A stretch of DNA of 20,347 nt from a virus. The notes beneath the pieces are model-generated. The model saw nothing but the letters and a program-made list of their open reading frames with translations, did not search any database and was not told the origin of the DNA. The translations under genes and the position numbers were made by a program. Within the stretch, counting starts at the first letter, position 1. Each line of letters starts with the position of its first letter. The stretch spans positions 1 through 20,347 of IMG/VR virus record IMGVR_UViG_3300010149_000242. One strand, written 5' to 3'. This document shows, in pieces, positions 14,448 through 20,347 of the stretch.

Positions 14448-16055
14448 TTAAAATTCTAAGTCTTCATCGTCCTCTTCAAAGAATACCTCTACCATTCTAC
14501 CTGTATCCTTAATGTACTCTAGGCTATTACACAACCCTGTCTCACCTGACCATCTGTTCTTCAACACTCTGATGTGTGAGATGTGTGGGTTGTCCTTGTC
14601 CTGTTGGTTACGCTCAAGTCCTACAACGATGTCACTTAGCTGACCGATAGCAGCACTACCACGTAACTGTGCCATGCTAGTCTGTGCGCCATCCTCATGT
14701 CCTTTGTCACCAGATGGACGCTTGAGGTGAGAGATAAGGATGAGGCCACAGTTAAGTTCCTCAACCAGAGTACGCAAGCGAGTCATAGTATTGTCTATCA
14801 ATCGCCTCTCATCTCCACCCTCTAGTCCACTAACAACGATACTAATGTGATCAAGTACAATGTAATCGCAGCCACAACCACGGACAAGGTAGCGTATCTT
14901 GGATAGCAGATTATCACTATCAGTGCTACCCCAGTGATCGTACAGATATACTCTACCAGACCCAACTGTTGCATCAAAGGCATCTTTCAATTCCTCTTCG
15001 TTGATGTTAAGTCCTTGTAGGTGGAGAGGTCTGTTGAGTTCGATAGACATGAGGCCAAGGGCAGTACGCTTGATGTTCTCTTCAAGTGCAATGTAACCTA
15101 TGGTCTGTCCATTGTTGATGAGACTGTGTGCTAGCTCACGTGCTAGTTGTGACTTACCTATGCCACTACCAGCAGTGATGGTTACGATCTCACCCTTACG
15201 ACAACCACCTGTCTTCTCTTGTAGGCCAGCGTAGGGGTAAGCTACTGCCTCTCTGTCATCTACTGATGTTACTACATCCCACAGTTCAGTACCAGATACG
15301 ATACCATCAGGTCTGTACGTCTTAGCAGACCAGACAGCATTGATTAGTTCCTCACTGCGTCCTGCTTGTACCATCTCACTAGCATCCTTGAGTGGAAGCG
15401 TAGCAATCTTGGCCTTGTTGGGTGGTAGGATGTTAGCACACTCACGTGCTGCAGCCTGACCTACCTCATCCTGATCAAACATAAGGATGATGCTGTCGTA
15501 ACCACACAACCATTCAATGGCCTTAGCAATAGCTTTCTTTGCACCTGCTACACCATTAGGTATACTGACCACACTATACTTGTTGTCAAAAGTTTGACTA
15601 AGTGATAGTGCGTCTACCTCACCCTCAACAATGGTAATCATCTTACCCTTGTCACGGCACAGGTGCTGACCATACAAGCCAGCCTCTTTGAGATTACCTA
15701 GTACACTGAAGTCTTTGTTAGCAAAGCGTAGCTTCTGTGCTACCACCTCACCATCTTTGTTGTAGTAGCTGGCTACCTGTACTGTCTTGCCATGATACTC
15801 AGCTACTCCATAACCCCAGCGTCTTGCAGTCTTCTCAGTAATCTTCCTCTTGATCAGAGCGACAGGCTCTGGTGTAAGGAAGGTATTGTTGTAGTTCTTA
15901 ATAGACACTACGTTCTGCATAACCTCTCCTTCTGGTGGGGTGTAAGTGTTACAAGAGAAACAGTAGTGATGACCATCAGTATAAAAAGCATTGGCATCAC
16001 TACTGCCACATTTCAAACAGGCTTCATGCCCAATGAGTTCGCTATCCTCTTCCAC
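14448..16055 (-). CDS. DNA primase/helicase (T7 gp4 homologue)
   Basis: 535 residues; T7 gp4 has 566. It starts at GTG 16055 with AGGA nine bases upstream; no ATG precedes the zinc finger. Domains in order: a primase zinc ribbon (C13, C16, C32, C35), a TOPRIM core with E144 (IVEGEVDAL) and D194/D196 (FDQDEVG), and a hexameric helicase with Walker A at 296-302 (GSGIGKS), preceded by VTIT, and Walker B in YIVLDHISIVVSG. The C-terminal tail is acidic and ends EEDDEDLEF, like the T7 tail ending DTDF that binds the DNA polymerase. It unwinds the fork and makes RNA primers. It overlaps the preceding gene by 14 bases. Confidence 0.95.
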   Translation of the reverse strand: MEEDSELIGHEACLKCGSSDANAFYTDGHHYCFSCNTYTPPEGEVMQNVVSIKNYNNTFLTPEPVALIKRKITEKTARRWGYGVAEYHGKTVQVASYYNKDGEVVAQKLRFANKDFSVLGNLKEAGLYGQHLCRDKGKMITIVEGEVDALSLSQTFDNKYSVVSIPNGVAGAKKAIAKAIEWLCGYDSIILMFDQDEVGQAAARECANILPPNKAKIATLPLKDASEMVQAGRSEELINAVWSAKTYRPDGIVSGTELWDVVTSVDDREAVAYPYAGLQEKTGGCRKGEIVTITAGSGIGKSQLARELAHSLINNGQTIGYIALEENIKRTALGLMSIELNRPLHLQGLNINEEELKDAFDATVGSGRVYLYDHWGSTDSDNLLSKIRYLVRGCGCDYIVLDHISIVVSGLEGGDERRLIDNTMTRLRTLVEELNCGLILISHLKRPSGDKGHEDGAQTSMAQLRGSAAIGQLSDIVVGLERNQQDKDNPHISHIRVLKNRWSGETGLCNSLEYIKDTGRMVEVFFEEDDEDLEF

Positions 16056-16293
16056 CTAACCCATTCCTCAGGGTACGTGCAGTGTTCTCTAGTCCCTTGG
16101 CTATCTCTAGGATTAGATCATCGTCATACTTGATGTCATCTGAGAGCATTGCATGTGCCATGTCATGATAACTTTTAGACTCTGCTAGTTCATGTTGATC
16201 TAAATAGACTGATACACTCAAACCATATTCACCAAACTCAGCGTTCATATCTACTTCAGATACCCATTCTTCTTTTATATCTATGATACTCAT
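16042..16293 (-). CDS. Hypothetical acidic protein, 83 residues, in the lysozyme position
   Basis: ATG 16293 overlaps the endonuclease stop as ATGA and has AGGAG five bases upstream; a GTG at 16299 is less well placed. The protein is acidic in its first two-thirds (IKEEWVSEVDMNAEF, LSDDIKYDDD) with a predicted helix EIAKGLENTARTLRNG at the end. No recognised family. In T7 the lysozyme/amidase gene 3.5, which also inhibits the RNA polymerase, lies between endonuclease I and primase/helicase; this protein is too small and lacks zinc ligands, so it is not a lysozyme. Confidence 0.7.
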   Translation of the reverse strand: MSIIDIKEEWVSEVDMNAEFGEYGLSVSVYLDQHELAESKSYHDMAHAMLSDDIKYDDDLILEIAKGLENTARTLRNGLGGRG

Positions 16294-16649
16294 AGCCACT
16301 CCTTAGGTATAGTTCCTTCTGCCCAAACAAAACCTTGTCGGTCTGCCCACTCACCACATGTCATCTTAGTACCATCCTTCCTTTTCTTTGCACCTTGGAT
16401 CGTAGCACTGGCGTTCTGAAAGACAAAGCGTACATCCAAGTCAGGATACTGTGCCTTCACTGCCTTCATCTTGCGTTGGCTATCCTGTCTAAGATAACCC
16501 TTGAGTTCTACAATCATATTACCAACTGCTAAGTCAGGGATGTAGTGACGCTCCACATGGTAGGCCAACTTCTCTGGCTCGTATACATATGGAACGCCAC
16601 GCTCATCTAGGTCTGAGATAACCCTTGCCTCAAAAGTCCCTTTCGTCAT
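16290..16649 (-). CDS. Endonuclease I, Holliday junction resolvase (T7 gp3 homologue)
   Basis: 119 residues from ATG 16649, with AGGA eight bases upstream, inside the last 20 bases of the SSB gene. The in-frame start at 16688 lies deeper in SSB without support. Catalytic residues of the restriction-like fold are present: E7 (TFEARV), E24 (YEPEK), D39 (YIPDL), and E48 and K50 (VELKG), matching E20, E35, D55, E65 and K67 of T7 gp3. The C-terminal half continues with QYPDLDVRFVFQNAS and ends GTIPKEWL. It works as a dimer that resolves branched DNA and degrades host DNA. T7 gp3 is 149 residues; the start here is trimmed and the lysine-rich end is absent. Confidence 0.95.
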   Translation of the reverse strand: MTKGTFEARVISDLDERGVPYVYEPEKLAYHVERHYIPDLAVGNMIVELKGYLRQDSQRKMKAVKAQYPDLDVRFVFQNASATIQGAKKRKDGTKMTCGEWADRQGFVWAEGTIPKEWL

Positions 16650-17319
16650 TGACACTATCCTGTGGTGTAACTGAGGTATCATCTTCAAAGCGAGCTTCTT
16701 GGTTGTTGTCCTTGGCTACTGCTGCAGCAACAAACCCACCCTCTACTGGCGTTAGTTCACTGGTATCCATAGACTCTGCTAGGTGGAGAATCTGAAGCTG
16801 CCTAAAACGTAGTGAAACACCCACTGTCTTGTTACTAAGCATTACATATGGGTAAGGCTCAACCACAATCTTAACTGTGGATTTAGCAGTCACCTTAATT
16901 GGCTCAGTAATAGGTGTTGGTGTTTTGCCATCAAGACTACGACTAATTCCCATAGCGGCATCCCACACTACTGGCTTCTGAGTAAATGAACCACCATCCC
17001 TCTTCTCAACGACAGCATTAAGCTTCGCTTTGATTAGTGTTTCACCAGTCTCATTGCCATCCATGTCTCTTGACTTGGAACCTGTTGGTACTATGGACAG
17101 GGACTCAGAGAGTTGCTTGCGCTTATTCTCAGGAGCTTCCTTGATAGCTTGGTCTAGCTTCTTCTGTGCTAGTTCATCAAGATATTCACATAGTTTTTCA
17201 GCACGTTCTGGTTGTAAGTTGATAGCTACATCATACACACCATGTGGTTTGACGAACTTTTTGTTAGGTTCAAAGGCGTTACACCATGCAACAGTTCCTT
17301 CGATTGTGATCGTATCCAT
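16630..17319 (-). CDS. Single-stranded DNA-binding protein (T7 gp2.5-like)
   Basis: 229 residues, close to the 232 of T7 gp2.5. AGGAG lies seven bases before ATG 17319. The body has the mixed beta pattern of an OB fold (DTITIEGTVAWCNAF, KFVKPHGVYDVAINL, then SLRFRQLQILHL). The tail is acidic and ends QDSVNDERDF, with a terminal aspartate-phenylalanine as in T7; there the last Phe is essential for binding the polymerase and helicase. It coats single-stranded DNA and organises the replisome. This is the first gene after the polymerase, downstream of a putative phage promoter. Confidence 0.9.
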   Translation of the reverse strand: MDTITIEGTVAWCNAFEPNKKFVKPHGVYDVAINLQPERAEKLCEYLDELAQKKLDQAIKEAPENKRKQLSESLSIVPTGSKSRDMDGNETGETLIKAKLNAVVEKRDGGSFTQKPVVWDAAMGISRSLDGKTPTPITEPIKVTAKSTVKIVVEPYPYVMLSNKTVGVSLRFRQLQILHLAESMDTSELTPVEGGFVAAAVAKDNNQEARFEDDTSVTPQDSVNDERDF

Positions 17320-17356
17320 ACAATATCTCCTATGATTATGGATCGTTAGTCTGGCT

Positions 17357-17372
17357 ATAGGTACAGTTTAGA
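17357..17372 (-). promoter_or_regulatory. Putative phage RNA polymerase promoter for the replication genes
   Basis: The minus strand reads TCTAAACTGTACCTAT, then AGCC. The 16-mer is identical to the one at 8686-8701. It begins one base after the RNA polymerase stop codon and lies 37 bases before the SSB start, in a 54-base gap. TATAG at the end parallels the melting region and initiating G of T7 promoters, which would place the start at G17355. The downstream TATTGT leader carries AGGAG for SSB. Confidence 0.72.
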
Positions 17373-17373
17373 A

Positions 17374-19023
17374 CTATGCAAAAAAGTACTGTGATTTCAG
17401 TATGTTCTGCAGGTCTAAATTACCTGTAGCTGGTGGTTGTGGAACATCATTTGTTCCAAGTACGACAGTAGCATGTTCTCGTAGCTCTGTCAATACATCA
17501 TGTTCAGTATACAACCGAACAAATTCTTCTCGTAATACTTCAGACAAGCGAGGCATGTCAGAACTGTGAGTACCATAGCTGTCGTGTACCATGGCAAAGT
17601 CCTTGATGCCCTGCTTCTTACACGTGTTGATAGTCTTAGTCATAGCTGCAGCATCCAGTGAGTGGATGAAGTTAGGGCTCGCACCTGAAGCAGTACGCCT
17701 CTTACTCACCTCGTTGTCTCTGTCCTTGTTAAAGATAAGCGCAACTGTAGTACCATTGATGTGTGTCCAGATACGTTTCTTATCTACCTCGTTGTAGTTC
17801 TGCATGACCAGCCAGTTAGTAGGTGTAACCCACTCCATGTGCCTGTTGTGTTCAGCATAGACAGCACCCACTTCCTTGATGTAGTCCATCACTTGTCGTG
17901 CTGACTCGATGACACCATTGATAGCTGACCACACGTGCTTGGATAAGTAAGCAGAAGCTTTGAACAAGTCATCACCAAAGATGTCAGGCTCACCCTTCTC
18001 AATCCTGTCTCGTATCGCTTCGTGAATGTAGGTACGACAGGCGTGGATAGTACCACTGTAAGGTACAATCATCACTGGTCTTTTAGTCAATGCCCTGTTG
18101 ATACCAAACTCTATAAATTTTTTTGCTAAAATTTCTCCCTGTTCTGCATCCTTTAGGACTGTCCTCATTGCTTCATCTGCTACCTCAGTATAGATATCCT
18201 GAGGCAGAGTGGCAGGTATCAGATTAGTAGCCCTACCACCACGCTCATCACGCAGGATAGCTGACAGGTGTTGTAGTCCATTACAGCTACCATCAACAGA
18301 CGTAGGTAGATGAGATATGAAACCCCAGCCCTGCCTGACTAGGCCAGTAAACTCAAGACACCAGCCTAAGAATTGGTAAGGCTTGTCAGCATCCAGCCAC
18401 CACACGTTATCGTATGGGTTGTCAGCCACTCGCTTGATCTCATCAGCATTATCCCATGCCCATGACTCACGCTGGTCTAGTGTTACCTTGTCGTTACCAT
18501 ACAAGTTAGCACCATGAATACAAAGCCAACGTGCGTCATCCCAATTGTTGATAGGCTTACCATCTCTAAATATCAGCAAGGCTTTGCTCCAGTCTGCTGA
18601 CTGAGGTGACATGAAGGTACTACTAGCATACTTGCGTGACCTGAAGTCATTCTGCCACACATAGTAGAACTCATCGTACTTACTGTACTGCTCGCCAATC
18701 TGTAGTGTACGCTCCACTTGGATACGTTTACTCACTGTCCTATTGTTGAACGTGTATATCTCGTTGCGTTTCTTTGACCAGTTCTTAAACTGTTGTCTCT
18801 CCTCTTCATCCATAGCTGCTGGTTCCTTGTTAAAGGGGTAGCTAGGCAGTGGTCTGTCCTCTCTGGCTGGTAGCCCACCCCACTCCTGTCCACTGTCCCA
18901 CAGTGAGCGTATAATCGCCAGCAATGGCCTATTGATTTTCCATGCAGTGTGCTGCAGTGTGTTAAGGCAGTCAAATTCCTGAGATAAGTCTCGCTTTTTC
19001 AGCTTGGTCATGTGTTCCTTCAT
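17374..19023 (-). CDS. T7-like RNA polymerase, C-terminal fragment (thumb, palm, fingers)
   Basis: 549 residues carrying the whole catalytic part. D244 (VDGSCNG) and D481 (VHDSYG) match the two metal-binding aspartates of T7 (D537, D812). R310, K314 and Y322 (NRALTKRPVMIVPYS) match R627, K631 and Y639. The specificity-loop region (RIWTHINGTTVALIF, about 417-431) differs from T7, so the promoter should too. It ends SQYFFA, like T7 FAFA. The DX2GR motif reads DFRSR (126-130), serine for glycine. The fragment begins AGGA-6 bases-ATG right after the stop of the N-terminal fragment and lies in the same frame, three codons on. HTAWKIN near 25-31 resumes the T7 alignment. Confidence 0.93.
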   Translation of the reverse strand: MKEHMTKLKKRDLSQEFDCLNTLQHTAWKINRPLLAIIRSLWDSGQEWGGLPAREDRPLPSYPFNKEPAAMDEEERQQFKNWSKKRNEIYTFNNRTVSKRIQVERTLQIGEQYSKYDEFYYVWQNDFRSRKYASSTFMSPQSADWSKALLIFRDGKPINNWDDARWLCIHGANLYGNDKVTLDQRESWAWDNADEIKRVADNPYDNVWWLDADKPYQFLGWCLEFTGLVRQGWGFISHLPTSVDGSCNGLQHLSAILRDERGGRATNLIPATLPQDIYTEVADEAMRTVLKDAEQGEILAKKFIEFGINRALTKRPVMIVPYSGTIHACRTYIHEAIRDRIEKGEPDIFGDDLFKASAYLSKHVWSAINGVIESARQVMDYIKEVGAVYAEHNRHMEWVTPTNWLVMQNYNEVDKKRIWTHINGTTVALIFNKDRDNEVSKRRTASGASPNFIHSLDAAAMTKTINTCKKQGIKDFAMVHDSYGTHSSDMPRLSEVLREEFVRLYTEHDVLTELREHATVVLGTNDVPQPPATGNLDLQNILKSQYFFA

Positions 19024-19026
19024 AAC

Positions 19027-19800
19027 TTATCCTCTTCTGATTATAGGCACATCATCTAAAAAGCCTGCGTGATACCCACCACCATACACTGCAGTCCAGT
19101 CCTTGGGTGGTATGATACAGGGTGTCCAGCGTGGCCTTGCTGTCTCCATGTGTTCATTAAAAGCCTTGACCCATTCCTCTGTGATGGGTGTTGCGCGTAG
19201 AAACGTAGTGGTCTTGTTCCTTGCTGTTGATAGTTTCTCTAATCGTACTACACCTGTGTTCTGTATGACTACATCTACTAGGCGTAGTCCTACATGGATA
19301 CGTTCTTCACTACTCCATGCTAAGTCTTTGTACCCATCCTTGTTCATCTTGTTAGTCAGACCAAAGCGTCTGGCAGTCATGCCTTTCTCATTGGCTTTCT
19401 TGATTGTGTTCTTTGCTATGCTGCCCTCTGCAGCTATCCACTTATCAAGTCTGTCCTGCATCTCTACGTTAGAACCTATAGCCTTTGCCACTTTCATTAG
19501 TGTGTTAGACTTGCTGATCCCATCAACCATAGACACAAGCGTTAGGTATGCTACCTTGTCAGGTGCCATGTCTTGCAGTCTCTTGTAAGCTATGTCTCTG
19601 TTACTTGTTGGTGTGTTCTGTAGTTTCTTTACACCATCTGCAGTAGCAGATACGACAGTAGCTATGATAGTCCTGCCATGTAGGGTGGCAGACTCCCTGC
19701 CCTTAGCCATGGCACCATCTCTTTCCTTACGAAATCTGTTGATACCTGCAGTCAACATTTCCTGTTCAAGTTGCAGTTGATTTTCTAAACTGTACCCCAA
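19027..19800 (-). CDS. T7-like RNA polymerase, N-terminal fragment (promoter-binding domain)
   Basis: 257 residues. The T7 pattern is kept throughout: ENQLQLEQEMLTAGINRFRK (T7 REQLALEHESYEMGEARFRK), DKVAYLTLVSMVDG, SSEERIHVGLRLVDVVIQNTG (T7 KEDSIHVGVRCIEMLIESTG), and PCIIPPKDWTAVYGGGYHAG (T7 PCVVPPKPWTGITGGGYWAN). It ends DVPIIRRG followed by TAA, around residue 300 of T7 gp1, near the boundary between the N-terminal domain and the thumb. The start is TTG 19800 with AGGGGGG nine bases upstream; homology supports it over ATG at codon 15. About 25-30 T7 N-terminal residues are missing. It is not degraded: no frameshift or other stop is seen. Confidence 0.93.
   Translation of the reverse strand: MGYSLENQLQLEQEMLTAGINRFRKERDGAMAKGRESATLHGRTIIATVVSATADGVKKLQNTPTSNRDIAYKRLQDMAPDKVAYLTLVSMVDGISKSNTLMKVAKAIGSNVEMQDRLDKWIAAEGSIAKNTIKKANEKGMTARRFGLTNKMNKDGYKDLAWSSEERIHVGLRLVDVVIQNTGVVRLEKLSTARNKTTTFLRATPITEEWVKAFNEHMETARPRWTPCIIPPKDWTAVYGGGYHAGFLDDVPIIRRG
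19783..19796 (+). repeat. Promoter recognition half, pointing outward at the RNA polymerase start
   Basis: The plus strand reads TTCTAAACTGTACC, identical over 14 bases to the promoter at 17357-17373 on the minus strand, and over 13 to the one at 8686-8701. The match stops exactly where TATAG/TATTAG would begin (here CCAAG). It lies in codons 2-7 of the polymerase gene, antisense to it. With the copy after the polymerase stop it forms an outward-pointing inverted pair flanking the gene. Confidence 0.5.
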
Positions 19801-19829
19801 GAGAAGACCCCCCTGTTACATATATAGTA

Positions 19830-19979
19830 TTATACTAGTAGTGAAAGCACTGGTACTCCTACTATCATAGTCAACATAACTAGGAACTGTAGTCCTATGA
19901 AGTTCTCGTTGTCTGTGTAGTATCCAAGTATACCTGTGATTAGTATAGCGATAAGCATTAGCCATACAAAAGCTTCCAC
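19830..19979 (-). CDS. Small membrane protein, 49 residues, two hydrophobic segments
   Basis: Starts at GTG 19979, overlapping the stop of the zinc-ribbon gene, with GAGGAG just upstream. Residues 4-20 (FVWLMLIAILITGILGY) and 28-49 (IGLQFLVMLTMIVGVPVLSLLV) are almost wholly hydrophobic, separated by the polar turn YTDNENF: a two-helix membrane hairpin. An in-frame ATG at codon 8 would give 42 residues. Another frame also stays open over this stretch, but its product is polar and unremarkable. Position just ahead of the polymerase suggests an early host-takeover or membrane-modifying role; no family is recognised. Confidence 0.62.
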   Translation of the reverse strand: MEAFVWLMLIAILITGILGYYTDNENFIGLQFLVMLTMIVGVPVLSLLV

Positions 19980-20161
19980 TACTCCTCACCATAGTGAGCC
20001 ATCATCCACCCCTGTTGTGATGTGGTTACTTCTCCTTCTGGTTCCTCTGTCCACTCAGCTAGACAGTTAATACAAAAGCACTCCTTCCTCTGATCTACTG
20101 CGTACAGGGCTTCAGCCCCTGTGTTATTACAGTATGGACACTTAACATATCCCATGCTCAT
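19979..20161 (-). CDS. Small zinc-ribbon protein, 60 residues
   Basis: ATG 20161 overlaps the preceding stop as ATGA, with AGGAG eight bases upstream. C8-x2-C11 (KCPYCN) and C28-x4-C33 (ECFCINC, with C30 also available) make a compact zinc-ribbon. The rest is acidic (EWTEEPEGE). Such small early proteins usually bind nucleic acid or a host protein; the target cannot be told from sequence. It belongs to the early block before the RNA polymerase. Confidence 0.72.
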   Translation of the reverse strand: MSMGYVKCPYCNNTGAEALYAVDQRKECFCINCLAEWTEEPEGEVTTSQQGWMMAHYGEE

Positions 20162-20346
20162 GACTTTCTCTCCTCTTTTACACGCAGTAACTTCCCCTCT
20201 GTATACCCCATCTTAAACTTGATGTGATACTCAGCTAAGGTATCCTCATCATACTGGTTGTCGTACTTCACGGCGTGATAGCCGTTGTGATATCCCATGA
20301 TATAGGCATCATCGTACTTGTTGCGTCTTAGCTGGTGCTTGTAGTT
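20158..20346 (-). CDS. Early-region protein of unknown function, 3' end only
   Basis: 62 codons and a stop, open through the right edge of the window, so the start is not seen. The sequence has two similar aromatic-glycine units, YIMGYHNGYHAVKYDN and FKMGYTEGKL, a GY-x-x-G pattern that recurs in small phage proteins without known function. The end is basic (LLRVKEERKS). The stop overlaps the next ATG as ATGA, supporting it as a real gene. Confidence 0.62.
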   Translation of the reverse strand, partial: NYKHQLRRNKYDDAYIMGYHNGYHAVKYDNQYDEDTLAEYHIKFKMGYTEGKLLRVKEERKS

Positions 20347-20347
20347 A

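Noticed and set aside
19816-19965. Alternative 49-codon frame before the RNA polymerase (starts MANAYRYTNHRYTW)
   Set aside because: No ribosome site and a polar, unstructured product; the other frame gives a clear two-helix membrane protein with a good ribosome site and stop-start overlap.
1-20347. CRISPR arrays, insertion sequences, tRNA genes, integrase or attachment site
   Set aside because: No regularly spaced repeats, transposase motifs, cloverleaf-like gaps or recombinase genes were found; intergenic space is too small apart from the capsid leader.

Overview
This window is part of a lytic, T7-like podovirus genome (Autographiviridae-type organisation), deposited so that every gene I accept lies on the minus strand. 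Transcription runs from base 20347 down to base 1. The gene order is T7's: small early genes, single-subunit RNA polymerase, single-stranded DNA-binding protein, endonuclease I, primase/helicase, family A DNA polymerase, 5'-3' exonuclease, portal, scaffold, capsid, tail tubes A and B, internal virion proteins. The nucleotide genes (B12-dependent class II ribonucleotide reductase, MazG, DUF3310) sit between the exonuclease and the portal, as in marine podoviruses. The host is probably a marine bacterium with access to cobalamin, but nothing here fixes its identity. No integrase, repressor, tRNA, CRISPR array or insertion sequence was seen.

Layout in the direction of transcription. (1) 20346-19830: end of the early region, with a partial small protein, a zinc-ribbon protein and a 49-residue membrane protein. 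(2) 19800-17374: the RNA polymerase, encoded as two open reading frames in the same frame, interrupted by one TAA that is followed by a Shine-Dalgarno-spaced ATG. (3) 17372-12085: a putative phage promoter, then SSB, endonuclease I, an unknown acidic protein, primase/helicase, DNA polymerase (which lacks the thioredoxin-binding loop), a T5orf172/GIY-YIG-like protein overlapping the polymerase end, a small membrane protein and the start of the exonuclease. (4) 12104-8702: exonuclease, DUF3310 protein, a small unknown protein, MazG and the class II reductase. (5) 8701-5541: a second copy of the promoter-like 16-mer, four small genes (two of them gp6.7/gp7.3-like paralogues), portal and scaffold. 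(6) 5540-4176: hairpin-rich leader, capsid gene, and a strong intrinsic terminator. (7) 4160-1: two small basic proteins, tail tubes A and B, a gp13-like protein and the start of a gp14-like protein, reached by readthrough of the terminator or from a promoter I could not find.

The pieces work together as a takeover programme. The phage polymerase would recognise the repeated intergenic promoter. The replication genes copy the DNA. The nuclease, MazG and reductase genes recycle and make deoxynucleotides. The capsid gene forms its own unit, bounded by leader hairpins and a terminator.

The most unusual features are the split RNA polymerase, a 14-base copy of the promoter recognition half pointing outward at the start of the polymerase gene, the loss of the thioredoxin-binding loop, and the gene overlap after the DNA polymerase. 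Genes pack tightly with ATGA, TAATG or GTGA overlaps. The largest non-coding stretch is the 213 bases before the capsid gene.
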